Source: an uncultured Muribaculaceae bacterium (GTDB lineage Bacteria > Bacteroidota > Bacteroidia > Bacteroidales > Muribaculaceae). Taken from it: DNA of 64,000 nucleotides. The stretch spans positions 61,848 to 125,847 of the forward strand of contig CALUMX010000004.1 in the NCBI GenBank assembly GCA_944321875.1, read 5' to 3'. Positions 25,818-34,884 of this stretch are shown here, piece by piece (within the stretch, counting starts at the first letter, position 1; the number at the start of each line of letters is the position of its first letter). The notes under the pieces are model-generated. The model was not told where the DNA came from. It searched no databases and was given only the letters and a program-made list of their open reading frames with translations. Both the position numbers and the translations under genes were made by a program.

Positions 25818-26462
25818 TTACAAATTTTTCAGCGTTGATATTCTTTCCAACGGATTCTCTGCCTTAAAGACATAGTTGCCGGCAACGAGAATATCTGCTC
25901 CTGCCTCCTTCAGCATCCGGCCAGTCTCTTCGTTCACTCCGCCATCCACTTCAATCAGGGCCTTTGAACCGCGACGCTCAATCATTTCACGAAGCTCGCG
26001 TACTTTCTTTACAGAGTTTTGAATGAATTTCTGTCCTCCGAAGCCCGGATTAACCGACATAATCAACACCATGTCCACATCGCAGATAATGTCGTCCAAC
26101 ACAGATACCGGTGTGGCCGGGTTGATTGTCACACCCGCTTTCATGCCGGCTTCCTTGATTTGTTGAACCACACGGGAAAGATGAAGACATGCCTCGTAGT
26201 GCACGTTCATGTATTCCGCTCCGATTTCCTTTACCTCTTTGATAAATTTCTGAGGTTCCACAATCATCAAGTGTACGTCGAGCGGTTTTTTACAAATCTT
26301 ATGCAAGTCCTTAATCACCGGGAATCCGAATGAAATGTTGGGAACAAACACGCCGTCCATGATATCCAAGTGAAGCAATTCCGCCTCACTGTTGTTAATC
26401 ATGTCAATGTCTTTTGACAAATGACAGAAATCGGCTGACAATAAAGATGGAGAAACAATCAT
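25818..26462 (-). CDS. rpe: Ribulose-phosphate 3-epimerase
   Basis: 214-residue TIM-barrel enzyme interconverting ribulose-5-phosphate and xylulose-5-phosphate in the pentose phosphate pathway. The active-site motifs SLLSADF, HLDIMDGVFVPNISFG, DVHLMI, MSVNPGFGGQKF and EVDGGVN are all present, with the metal-binding His and catalytic Asp residues. Length matches the family (about 215-225). Its start codon overlaps the stop of the DedA gene by 4 nt, so it is translated from the DedA transcript. Confidence 0.96.
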   Translation of the reverse strand: MIVSPSLLSADFCHLSKDIDMINNSEAELLHLDIMDGVFVPNISFGFPVIKDLHKICKKPLDVHLMIVEPQKFIKEVKEIGAEYMNVHYEACLHLSRVVQQIKEAGMKAGVTINPATPVSVLDDIICDVDMVLIMSVNPGFGGQKFIQNSVKKVRELREMIERRGSKALIEVDGGVNEETGRMLKEAGADILVAGNYVFKAENPLERISTLKNL

Positions 26463-27115
26463 ACTGTATGAGTTTTTTTCTTTTTAAGAAGGTTGTAAAC
26501 AATGAAAATCAGAATGATGAGGCCCAATCCGTAACCTGCCATAGAGAGATAGTGGTTGTAATGCTCAATCTCTTTGTAAAGCTGGTCAGGAGTAATGAAG
26601 GTGCTGAGCCACCAGCCAAGACCTGCCAGGACACAATTCCAGACACCGGCTCCAAGAGCTGTGAAAATCATGAATTTTGAAACATTCATCCGCGCCAATC
26701 CTGCCGGAATGGAAATCAACTGACGCACGGCCGGAATCAAACGTCCGATAAACGTGGAAACAACGCCGTGCTTGTCAAAGAATTGTTCTGCCTTAACAAC
26801 CTTTGCCTCGTCAATCAGACAAATATGTCCGAAACGGCTATTGGCAAACTTATAGACGATGGGGCGTCCCAACCAGATAGCCAGATAATAATTAAACAAC
26901 GCACCGAACAACGCTCCCAGTGTTGCAAATCCCACGACTGCAAATATATTGATATTGTCCTGTGTCACTGCAAAAAAGGCCGCAGGAGGAACAACTATTT
27001 CAGAAGGAAACGGGATAAACGAACTCTCAATTGTCATAAAAAGGACAATCATCAAATAAGCGGTCAGTGGATCCGAAAGGAATCCGATAAAAAATTGATA
27101 GATTTCTAATGCCAT
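26459..27115 (-). CDS. DedA-family inner-membrane protein
   Basis: 218 residues with the DedA/SNARE-associated core: FIPFPSEIVVPPAAFFA, GALFNYYLAIWLGRPIVYKF and a GRLIPAVRQLISIPAGLARM segment with the conserved Arg and Pro residues. DedA proteins are proton-dependent membrane proteins; several flip undecaprenyl phosphate or phospholipids. It is the first gene of a two-gene operon with rpe and has its own promoter just downstream of the UDG-family gene. Confidence 0.92.
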   Translation of the reverse strand: MALEIYQFFIGFLSDPLTAYLMIVLFMTIESSFIPFPSEIVVPPAAFFAVTQDNINIFAVVGFATLGALFGALFNYYLAIWLGRPIVYKFANSRFGHICLIDEAKVVKAEQFFDKHGVVSTFIGRLIPAVRQLISIPAGLARMNVSKFMIFTALGAGVWNCVLAGLGWWLSTFITPDQLYKEIEHYNHYLSMAGYGLGLIILIFIVYNLLKKKKTHTV

Positions 27116-27134
27116 ATTTAATTGAATTTTAGTG

Positions 27135-27165
27135 CAAAATTAACAATTATTATTTAGAAAGCAAC
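27135..27165 (-). promoter_or_regulatory. Promoter of the DedA-rpe operon
   Basis: On minus, GTTG (27165-27162) and an exact -7 box TAATTTTG (27142-27135) are 19 nt apart. The -33 box overlaps the end of the upstream coding region. Confidence 0.55.
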
Positions 27166-27738
27166 TAATCCGGCCTCGCTAAATAGCCGTTTGTAAATTT
27201 CGGCCTTTTTCTCCACAGCCAACGGATAAGCCCTCGATGAGGAGACCACACGGCAATGCGCATATCGGACTCCGTTACATTCAAACTCTACTTTCTGTCC
27301 GGTTGCAGGTACACTTGACCCCGTAATTTCCGCAATGATGGAGGCCGACTTCTCGCCCGTCGTCACCACAGTCCGACATAGCGGCAACCGTCCTAAGATG
27401 CCCGGTAAATCAATTGGCTCCACCACCTCCAGGAACTTATCCGAAGCATTATCTTTCAACCTGATTATGCGGACTGCTGCATCATACATCGCAATCCCCA
27501 CCTCTGAGGCAAATTCACGGATAAGTTTCTCATCATATCCATTCCCCGCCAGAAATTTATTTTTATCATTGAAAAATATCAGCCCCATAATCCGCCACAT
27601 ATCGTTCGTCTTATTTGGGTAATAGAATCGCATTGCCCAACGCTTCTCCTGCGGTGGAAACGAGCCGAGCATCAGCACTTTTGCATTTTCCGGAAGGAAC
27701 GGTTCAAACGGATGTTCCTCTATTTTTCTATCCTGCAT
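27154..27738 (-). CDS. Uracil-DNA-glycosylase superfamily protein
   Basis: 194 residues related to the UDG/Mug fold. The N-terminal motif VLMLGSFPP (residues about 20-28) corresponds to motif A of the superfamily, and RFYYPNKTNDMWRIM is typical of the DNA-deoxyinosine/uracil glycosylase-like group in Bacteroidetes. The C-terminal motif is VVSSSRAYP in place of the usual HPS-type loop. It may excise damaged or mispaired bases; the true lesion is unknown. Its first 19 nt overlap the end of the CPBP protease gene, so the two are translationally linked. Confidence 0.8.
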   Translation of the reverse strand: MQDRKIEEHPFEPFLPENAKVLMLGSFPPQEKRWAMRFYYPNKTNDMWRIMGLIFFNDKNKFLAGNGYDEKLIREFASEVGIAMYDAAVRIIRLKDNASDKFLEVVEPIDLPGILGRLPLCRTVVTTGEKSASIIAEITGSSVPATGQKVEFECNGVRYAHCRVVSSSRAYPLAVEKKAEIYKRLFSEAGLVAF

Positions 27739-28619
27739 TCCTTGTGTGATTTTTTAAGTTTTCGGCTAAGCCACACCATTGTCACCACAGTCAGTACCGC
27801 GCTCATCGCCGCAATCATCGGCGCTGCCTCTCCCTCCGTTCCAAGCTTATCCATCGAGGAATCAAGTATGCCGTTTTTCTCCATGTAAGTGAATATCACA
27901 ACCAGAGAATTATTCATCACATGTCCCAGAATAGCTGGCCACAGAGAACCTGACCACAAAAACATATAACCGAAGAAAGCCCCCAAGCACATGCGGGGAA
28001 CCAATCCGAAGAACTGAAAATGGAGTACGCTGAATACCAGCGCAGAGGTCCACACTGCCATATGCGCATTGGGCATAGCTACCTGTAATATTCGCTGCAG
28101 TGCGCCGCGAAAAAACAGTTCTTCGCAGATTCCCGTAAGCACACCAATATATAATACAGTCATCAGCATACTGCCAAAGGATGACACATCAAGCAGCTGC
28201 TCCGTCATCTGGCGAGCGGACTCTTCCTGAGAACGCAATACTGTTTCCAATTCCGAAAATGCGGCTGGCAGCGTCCAGTTCTCATTCCATGCGATAAGAG
28301 TATTCATTGCGGGAGTCATCAGCACATAAACAGCTACCACGCCTGCCATAGCCAACAAAGACGGACGGTTGGCCACTCCAAGATAATACATCGGCTTCAG
28401 CACATACATAAACCCGACAACCAATGCCGGAAAAACAAACGCCAACAAATTCTGAACAACAGTTGTCCATTTCAACGCCGTAGGGAGTGATGCAACTTTC
28501 ATTAGAAGCGCTCCGGTGACATTCGTCAGCAGCAGCCCTCCAAGCATCAGCAAAAACAGCGTAAGAATCATTCGCAGAGTCGGCTGACGTTGGGCACCGA
28601 AAATATAAGAAATCTTCAT
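27720..28619 (-). CDS. CPBP-family intramembrane glutamic protease
   Basis: 299 residues with about eight hydrophobic segments. The catalytic motif EExxxR is EELFFR at residues 166-171, the second motif is VLHFQFFG and the third HVMNNS, matching Abi/CAAX-protease-and-bacteriocin-processing enzymes. Members cleave within the membrane; the substrate is unknown. It sits between ligA and a glycosylase gene, 17 nt after ligA, in what looks like one operon. Confidence 0.9.
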   Translation of the reverse strand: MKISYIFGAQRQPTLRMILTLFLLMLGGLLLTNVTGALLMKVASLPTALKWTTVVQNLLAFVFPALVVGFMYVLKPMYYLGVANRPSLLAMAGVVAVYVLMTPAMNTLIAWNENWTLPAAFSELETVLRSQEESARQMTEQLLDVSSFGSMLMTVLYIGVLTGICEELFFRGALQRILQVAMPNAHMAVWTSALVFSVLHFQFFGLVPRMCLGAFFGYMFLWSGSLWPAILGHVMNNSLVVIFTYMEKNGILDSSMDKLGTEGEAAPMIAAMSAVLTVVTMVWLSRKLKKSHKECRIEK

Positions 28620-28636
28620 ACTGTCTATCTATTTTT

Positions 28637-30640
28637 TCATTCTATCATTTTAAGGAATTCATCCTCTCCGATGATGGCAATACCCAATGACTTCGCCTTT
28701 TCCAACTTAGCAGGCCCCATATTGGCTCCGGCAAAAACGAAATCGGTTTTCTTGGAAATTGAGCCGGAATTTTTACCTCCATGCTGCTCAATCATAGCCT
28801 TATATTCATCGCGTGAATGATGTTCGAAAACACCGCTGATGACAATCGTCTTTCCTGCCAGTTTATCACTGCGCCCCTGTTGAACACTGGCTGACACAGC
28901 CATCTGCAAACCGGCCGCTCTCAGACGGCGGATTATATTCTGGTTACGCTCCTCCTTGAAAAAGCCCACAATGCTTTCCGCTATCACGTTGCCTATTTCA
29001 TCGACAGCAGTCAAATCATCCACAGTAGCAGCCATCAGATTGTCAATATTGCCGAACGCATACGCCACCTTCTTTGCCATCGTCTCTCCGACATTGGGGA
29101 TAGACAAGGCATATACCACCCGCTCGAACGGGACCTCCTTTGAGGCCTCGATTCCACGGAGAATACGACGCGATGTCAATTCTCCGACACGTCCCATGAT
29201 TGTGAGCTTGTCATCTGTCAAATCGTAGATATCGGCAATATCCTTCACGAGCCCCACGACAAAAAGTTGTTCTGCCGTCTCCTCTCCGATGCCATCAATG
29301 TTCATCATCCTGCGTCCGACAAAATGCTCTATCTTTCCCGTTATCTGAGGCCTGCAACCGTATTTGTTGGGGCATACCCATGCTGCCATGCCTTCAACCC
29401 GCACAAGGTCGGTTCCACAAACCGGACATTGCTTCACAAACTCAACCGGACGGCTTCCCGAGACACGCTGGGAAGCATCCACGCCTACAATCTTAGGAAT
29501 AATCTCGCCACCTTTTTCCACATAGACATAATCCCCTTCATGCAAATCCAATTGACGGATAATGTCCTCATTATGCAAGGATGCTCGCTTGACTACCGTT
29601 CCGGAAAGCAACACCGGCTCCAGATTGGCCACCGGTGTAATTACGCCCATTCTTCCCGTTTCAAATGAAACGAATTTCAATTTTGTCAGAGCCTGTTCGG
29701 CTTGAAATTTATAGGCAATGGCCCATCGGGGCGATTTTGCCGTAGAGCCAAGAAATTTCTGATACTGAAGATTGTTGATTTTAAACACCAAGCCATCCGT
29801 AGCCACCTTCAGCTGATGACGCGCTTCATCCCAATAGTCGATAAATTCTTTTACCGACGATATGCCGGAAAGCACACGGGAAGTATCCGACACCTTAAAG
29901 CCCCATCTACGCATTGCCTCCAGGCTCTCATAATGCGTTTGGAAAGGCAGATTGTCTCCTAAAAGAAAATAGAAATAAGCATCCAGGCCTCGCCGCGCCA
30001 CCTCTTTAGGATTCAGAGTCTTCAATGTTCCCGCTGCGGCATTACGCGGATTGGCGAGAAGCGGCTCTTCGTTAAAAGCGCGCTCCTTGTTCAGCGCATC
30101 AAAAGACTCCCATGGCATGACAATCTCACCCCTTACCTCAAGACGCTCAGGGTAATCATCGCCCATCAGCTGCAGCGGAATGCTGGGAATGGTCTTCACA
30201 TTCACGGTTACGTCATCACCATGCACACCGTCACCACGGGTCACAGCCCTTACCATGCGGCCGTGTTCGTAGGTAATGGAAATCGACGTTCCGTCAAATT
30301 TCATCTCTCCTACCACTTCCACAGCGTCCTCACCCAATTGAGTTGTAGCACGACGCAGAAAATCCTCTACCTCTGCAATGTTGTATGAATTGCTCAATGA
30401 CTGCATCGGCCGTTCGTGCGCCACCTGAACGAATCCAGGCGTCAAATCGCTGCCCACGCGCTGAGTTGGCGATAAAGCATCGAAAAATTCAGGATGAGAC
30501 GCCTCCAGAGCTTCCAGCTCCTTCATCTTCTCATCAAATTCCTTATCACTGATTACCGGCTTGTTAAGCACATAGTAATTATAGTTATGCTGATTCAGCT
30601 CTTCTCTTAACTTCTTGATTTTTTCCTCTGTCGGAGTCAT
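28637..30640 (-). CDS. ligA: NAD-dependent DNA ligase
   Basis: About 667 residues, the usual LigA length. Domain Ia (NAD-binding Yxxx[19 protein letters not shown]) is followed by the adenylation domain with active-site Lys in EMKFDGTS, the OB fold, a four-cysteine zinc finger (CPVCG...VCPNKYGC), a helix-hairpin-helix domain and a C-terminal BRCT domain ([12 protein letters not shown]). It seals nicks during replication and repair. The frame is open from 30703, but ATG 30640 ([11 protein letters not shown]) is the conserved family start. A TAnnTTCG-like box (30667-30660 on minus) lies 20 nt upstream, without a clear -33 box. Confidence 0.96.
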   Translation of the reverse strand: MTPTEEKIKKLREELNQHNYNYYVLNKPVISDKEFDEKMKELEALEASHPEFFDALSPTQRVGSDLTPGFVQVAHERPMQSLSNSYNIAEVEDFLRRATTQLGEDAVEVVGEMKFDGTSISITYEHGRMVRAVTRGDGVHGDDVTVNVKTIPSIPLQLMGDDYPERLEVRGEIVMPWESFDALNKERAFNEEPLLANPRNAAAGTLKTLNPKEVARRGLDAYFYFLLGDNLPFQTHYESLEAMRRWGFKVSDTSRVLSGISSVKEFIDYWDEARHQLKVATDGLVFKINNLQYQKFLGSTAKSPRWAIAYKFQAEQALTKLKFVSFETGRMGVITPVANLEPVLLSGTVVKRASLHNEDIIRQLDLHEGDYVYVEKGGEIIPKIVGVDASQRVSGSRPVEFVKQCPVCGTDLVRVEGMAAWVCPNKYGCRPQITGKIEHFVGRRMMNIDGIGEETAEQLFVVGLVKDIADIYDLTDDKLTIMGRVGELTSRRILRGIEASKEVPFERVVYALSIPNVGETMAKKVAYAFGNIDNLMAATVDDLTAVDEIGNVIAESIVGFFKEERNQNIIRRLRAAGLQMAVSASVQQGRSDKLAGKTIVISGVFEHHSRDEYKAMIEQHGGKNSGSISKKTDFVFAGANMGPAKLEKAKSLGIAIIGEDEFLKMIE

Positions 30641-30764
30641 TTTTCTTCTTATTTTAGCACGAAAATAAGAATCTTTTCCCGAATTTCCGACCTGCTCTGA
30701 CAAAAAAATGCAGAATGAAAGAAATTTAATTAGAGAATAAAATCATTATTCCACGTATTTGCAT

Positions 30765-30772
30765 TATCTTTG
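30765..30772 (+). promoter_or_regulatory. -7 promoter element of the purH-mre operon
   Basis: TATCTTTG is an exact TAnnTTTG match 59 nt before the purH start. No clear -33 TTTG is found 19-21 nt upstream. Confidence 0.55.
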
Positions 30773-30831
30773 TAGCATGAAAGCGGTTATAGCTTTTGCA
30801 AGGTTTGTTTAATTAATTCTACATCTCTTTA

Positions 30832-32358
30832 ATGGCTGATATTAAGAAAATTAAGACAGCGCTCGTCTCAGTGTACCACAAAGACGGCCTTGATGAGTTG
30901 CTTGGACTTCTCAACAAATTTGGTGTAAAATTCATCTCTACAGGAGGAACAAAGTCATTTATCGACAGCCTTGGCTACGAATGTGATGCTGTCGAAGACC
31001 TGACCGGCTACCCTTCCATTCTCGGTGGCCGCGTTAAAACACTTCACCCTAAAGTATTCGGTGGTATTCTCAACCGCCGTGAAAACGAAGGCGATCAAAA
31101 ACAAATTCAACAATATGAAATTCCGGAAATCGATTTGGTAATCGTTGACCTCTACCCGTTTGAGGCAACAGTCGCTTCCGGTGCATCCCAAGCTGAAATT
31201 ATTGAAAAAATTGACATAGGCGGAATTTCTCTGATTCGCGGTGCAGCTAAGAACTTCAATGATGTTGTCATCGTTGCTTCCAAGGACCAGTATGCTCCGC
31301 TGACTGAGATTTTGAAAGCCAACAACGACGCGACAACAACGCTCGCTGACCGTATGTTCTTCGCGAAAGAGGCATTTGCCGTATCATCTGCTTACGACTC
31401 TGCCATCTTCAATTACTTTGACAACGACGGCGAAACTGCGTTGCGCTATACAAGAAACGGAGCTAAACATCTTCGCTATGGTGAGAACCCTCATCAGGAA
31501 GGCCGCTTCTACGGCAACTTCGAGCAGATGTTCAGCCAGTTGCACGGTAAGGAAATTTCCTACAACAACCTGCTCGACATCGATGCTGCGGTTAATCTGA
31601 TTTCCGAATTTGACGAAACCACATTCGCCATCCTCAAGCACAACAATGCTTGCGGTATCGCATCCCGTCCTACTGTCGCTCAGGCATGGAAAGACGCTCT
31701 TGCCGGTGACCCGGTATCTGCATTTGGCGGTGTTTTGATTACAAACCGTGAGGTTGACGCTGAAGCTGCAGAGGAAATCAACAAGATTTTCTTTGAAGTA
31801 ATCATTGCTCCGGCCTACACTCAGGACGCTTTGGCAATCCTGGAACAGAAGAAGAACCGCATCATCTTGGTTCAGAAACCGGTTGAGTTGCCGAAGAAGC
31901 AAATGCGCACCGTTCTTAACGGTGTACTCTGCCAGGCAAAAGACCTTTACAAGGAATCCGTAGCCGACCTGAAGCAAGTAACTGAAAAGGCTGTTGACCA
32001 AGAGCAAATCGAAGACCTGCTGTTTGCCAACAAAGTGGTAAAACACAGCAAGAGTAATGCGATTGTATTGGCAAAAGGCAAACAACTCTTCGCAAGCGGT
32101 ATCGGCCAGACATCACGCGTTGACGCTCTCCGCCAAGCTATCGAGAAGGCTAAATCATTCGATTTCGATTTGAACGGAGCTGTTCTTGCCTCCGACGCTT
32201 TCTTCCCGTTTGCCGATTGCGTTGAAATCGCACATGCAGCCGGCATCACTGCCGTTATTCAACCGGGCGGCTCTATTCGCGACAACGACAGCGTCGAATA
32301 CTGCAACAAAAACGGCATCGCCATGGTTATGACAGGCATCCGTCACTTCAAACATTAA
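30832..32358 (+). CDS. purH: Bifunctional AICAR transformylase / IMP cyclohydrolase
   Basis: 508 residues covering the last two steps of de novo IMP synthesis. The N-terminal MGS-like IMP cyclohydrolase domain (1-about 195) has FISTGGTKSFI, GGRVKTLHPKVFGGIL and RGAAKNF. The C-terminal AICAR formyltransferase domain has LRYGENPHQ, KHNNACGIA, SAFGGVL, KHSKSNAIVLAKG and GGSIRDND. mreB begins 17 nt after it, so purH leads the rod-shape gene cluster, an order commonly seen in Bacteroidales. Confidence 0.96.
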   Translation: MADIKKIKTALVSVYHKDGLDELLGLLNKFGVKFISTGGTKSFIDSLGYECDAVEDLTGYPSILGGRVKTLHPKVFGGILNRRENEGDQKQIQQYEIPEIDLVIVDLYPFEATVASGASQAEIIEKIDIGGISLIRGAAKNFNDVVIVASKDQYAPLTEILKANNDATTTLADRMFFAKEAFAVSSAYDSAIFNYFDNDGETALRYTRNGAKHLRYGENPHQEGRFYGNFEQMFSQLHGKEISYNNLLDIDAAVNLISEFDETTFAILKHNNACGIASRPTVAQAWKDALAGDPVSAFGGVLITNREVDAEAAEEINKIFFEVIIAPAYTQDALAILEQKKNRIILVQKPVELPKKQMRTVLNGVLCQAKDLYKESVADLKQVTEKAVDQEQIEDLLFANKVVKHSKSNAIVLAKGKQLFASGIGQTSRVDALRQAIEKAKSFDFDLNGAVLASDAFFPFADCVEIAHAAGITAVIQPGGSIRDNDSVEYCNKNGIAMVMTGIRHFKH

Positions 32359-32375
32359 TTATTTAGAACAACAAA

Positions 32376-33392
32376 ATGGGATTATTCTCTTTTACACAGG
32401 AAATAGCCGTCGACTTAGGAACTGCGAATACGATTATCATCCACAACAATAAAATTGTGGTGGATGAGGCATCGTACGTCGCACTCGACTCTAAGGGCAA
32501 ATTGGTTGCGGTGGGCGACAAAGCCAAAATGATGCAGGGTAAGGAAAACTCCAACATCCGCACCATCCGTCCTTTGCGCGACGGTGTAATCGCCGATTTC
32601 AACGCGGCAGAATTGATGATTCGGGGACTCATCAAGATGGTTAATTCCCGCCGTCGTTGGTTCTCTCCCTCCTTGCGCATTGTCGTTTGTATTCCTTCAG
32701 GAAGTACGGAGGTGGAAATCCGTGCAGTCCGCGACTCAAGCGAGCATGCCGGCGGTAGAGACGTATATATGATTTATGAGCCGATGGCTGCTGCCCTCGG
32801 TATCGGTTTGGACGTAGAGGCTCCGGAAGGAAATATGATTGTCGATATCGGTGGTGGTACCACTGAGATTGCCGTGATTTCCCTCGGTGGTATTGTAACC
32901 AATAAGAGTATCCGTATAGCCGGTGACGTCCTGACAGACGACATTCAGGAGCATATGCGCCGTGCCCACAATATGAAAGTCGGCGAGCGCATGGCCGAGC
33001 TTATCAAAATTAACGTAGGCTCAACCCTCACTGAAATGGAAAATCCACCGGAGGACTATATCGTTCACGGTCCGAACCAAATGACTGCTCTCCCGATGGA
33101 AGTTCCGGTGTCCTATCAGGAAATATCACATTGTATTGAAAAGTCAATCTCAAAAATCGAGGCTGCAATCCTGAGCGCCCTGGAGAACACTCCGCCTGAA
33201 TTGTATGCGGATATCGTTCGAAACGGCATCTATCTTTCTGGTGGTGGTGCGCTTCTGCGTGGTCTTGACAAGCGATTGACCGAAAAAATCGGTATCAAGT
33301 TCATCATTGCCGACGACCCGTTGCACGCAGTGGCAAAAGGTACAGGTATTGCATTGAAGAATATCAACCGATTCTCATTCTTGATTCGATAA
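32376..33392 (+). CDS. mreB: Rod-shape-determining protein MreB
   Basis: 338-residue bacterial actin. The phosphate-1 loop is VDLGTANTIIIHNN, phosphate-2 is IVDIGGGTTEIAVIS, and the adenosine motif is GIYLSGGGALLRGLD; YEPMAAALG is also present. It polymerises beneath the membrane and organises the elongation machinery with MreC, MreD and PBP2 encoded downstream. A strong hairpin lies between mreB and mreC and may lower expression of the distal genes, leaving MreB in excess. Confidence 0.97.
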   Translation: MGLFSFTQEIAVDLGTANTIIIHNNKIVVDEASYVALDSKGKLVAVGDKAKMMQGKENSNIRTIRPLRDGVIADFNAAELMIRGLIKMVNSRRRWFSPSLRIVVCIPSGSTEVEIRAVRDSSEHAGGRDVYMIYEPMAAALGIGLDVEAPEGNMIVDIGGGTTEIAVISLGGIVTNKSIRIAGDVLTDDIQEHMRRAHNMKVGERMAELIKINVGSTLTEMENPPEDYIVHGPNQMTALPMEVPVSYQEISHCIEKSISKIEAAILSALENTPPELYADIVRNGIYLSGGGALLRGLDKRLTEKIGIKFIIADDPLHAVAKGTGIALKNINRFSFLIR

Positions 33393-33413
33393 GTCGAAAT
33401 TTTATAATACTGT

Positions 33414-33461
33414 AAAGGAAGAAGGTTGGGGTTAAAATACCCCTGCCTTCTGTTTCCTTTT
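33414..33461 (+). terminator. Partial terminator/attenuator hairpin between mreB and mreC
   Basis: AAGGAA..GAAGG..GGGG pairs with CCCC..CCTTC..TTCCTTTT, giving an interrupted stem with a short T tail. It lies in the 110-nt gap inside an otherwise tight operon. Confidence 0.6.
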
Positions 33462-33502
33462 ATAATAGTCACAGTCAAAAACCTTCAATTTCCTTTTCCA
33501 AA

Positions 33503-34363
33503 GTGAAGAATCTGATTGACTTTCTTCTGCGCCACTCTTCATGGTTTGTTTTTGCATTCTTCGCCTTCATCAGCTGTTGGCTTTTGTTCAAAAACAATCC
33601 ATATCAGCAACATATCTATCTCACGTCGGCCAATGCCGTAACCGCATCAATTTACAAAGGGGCCAGCAATGTCACTTCCTACTTCAACCTTCAGTCCATC
33701 AATGCCGATTTGCAGGAGCGCAATGCGCTGCTTGAAATGGAAGTGCTCAGTCTGAAAAAGCAAATCCGCAACTACCACTCACTCGAGAATCCCATTGAAC
33801 TGAACTTTGCGGACGATTCCATCGTATGTGATTACGAATATCATTTTGCCAACGTCATCAACAACAGCGTATCAAAGCCAAAGAACTACATTACGCTTGA
33901 CAAAGGAAGCCTCGATGGCATTGAAAAAGATATGGGCGTGGTTGACCAAAATGGAGTTGTCGGTATCGTATGCGGAGTAAGCGACCATGCGGCGCGGGTT
34001 ATTTCACTGCTCAACCCAGACATGCATCTTTCCTGCAAAATTAAGAATTCTGACTTTTTCGGAAGCCTGGTTTGGCGCGGAACCAATCCATATTATGCCA
34101 CACTGGAGGAAATGCCTCAGCATGTAAAATTCCAGAAAGGCGATACAATCGTCACCAGTGGCTATTCCGACCTCTTCCCGCCGGGATTAATTGTAGGAAC
34201 GATTGAAGGCCGGGAAAGTGCTACTGACAATAATTTCTACTCATTGAAAATTAAACTGTCAACCGATTTTACCCGATTGAGTACAGTGAGAGCCATTAAA
34301 AGTAAAATGGCCAATGAGATAAAACAACTTGAAAGCGAACAAATTGAAAGTGAGCAACAGTAA
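33503..34363 (+). CDS. mreC: Rod-shape-determining protein MreC
   Basis: 286 residues with one N-terminal transmembrane helix (about 12-28), a coiled coil (about 68-95; LQERNALLEMEVLSLKKQIRN) and the periplasmic beta-barrel-pair domain (YITLDKGSLDGIEKDMGVVDQNGVVGIV; DTIVTSGYSDLFPPGLIVG). It links MreB filaments to the periplasmic synthases. A GTG start is used (no in-frame ATG fits). Its stop overlaps the mreD start by one base. Confidence 0.95.
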   Translation: MKNLIDFLLRHSSWFVFAFFAFISCWLLFKNNPYQQHIYLTSANAVTASIYKGASNVTSYFNLQSINADLQERNALLEMEVLSLKKQIRNYHSLENPIELNFADDSIVCDYEYHFANVINNSVSKPKNYITLDKGSLDGIEKDMGVVDQNGVVGIVCGVSDHAARVISLLNPDMHLSCKIKNSDFFGSLVWRGTNPYYATLEEMPQHVKFQKGDTIVTSGYSDLFPPGLIVGTIEGRESATDNNFYSLKIKLSTDFTRLSTVRAIKSKMANEIKQLESEQIESEQQ

Positions 34364-34884
34364 TGACTAAAAACTTAATACAATCATTCTTTCTGTTCTT
34401 GATACTGGGACTTGTGCAAGTTCTGGTAGGCAACAACATCAGTTTGTTCAACATTGCAACGCCGTTCGTTTTCATTTACTTTCTGATACGTCTGCCGTTG
34501 ACGTTGAACAAGAATTTAACAATGGCCATCGCCTTCCTTGCCGGACTGATTATCGACATATTCTCAGACACGCAGGGTATGAATGCCTTGGCATGTACGA
34601 TTCTCGCTGTCGCGCGTATTCCGATTCTGAAGCTCTACGTAACCCACAACGATGACATCACGAGCCCAATTCCCTCTTCAAAGAGTCTGGGTGTCGCTGT
34701 CTGGCTGAAATATCTGCTGTCGACAACATTGTGCTACTGTCTGGTGATTACCTTCATCGAATCGTTCACCATCGACAATTACCTGATTTCGCTCTACAGA
34801 GCTGTTGGGAGTACGATATTCTCTTTTATTCTCCTGTTTGGCATCGATATCATCGTAAATACTAAAAATGAGAAAAGACTATAA
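34363..34884 (+). CDS. mreD: Rod-shape-determining protein MreD
   Basis: 173 residues with five or six membrane segments (FFLFLILGLVQVLVG, AIAFLAGLIIDIF, GSTIFSFILLFGIDI), the pattern of the MreD family. The motif GLIIDIFSDTQGMNALA is typical. It overlaps mreC by one base and PBP2 by 17 bases, so the three are translationally coupled. Confidence 0.93.
   Translation: MTKNLIQSFFLFLILGLVQVLVGNNISLFNIATPFVFIYFLIRLPLTLNKNLTMAIAFLAGLIIDIFSDTQGMNALACTILAVARIPILKLYVTHNDDITSPIPSSKSLGVAVWLKYLLSTTLCYCLVITFIESFTIDNYLISLYRAVGSTIFSFILLFGIDIIVNTKNEKRL

Noticed and set aside
30660..30667. TATTTTCG on minus as ligA promoter
   Set aside because: It matches the TAnnTTCG variant but has no -33 partner; mentioned with ligA but not listed as a feature.
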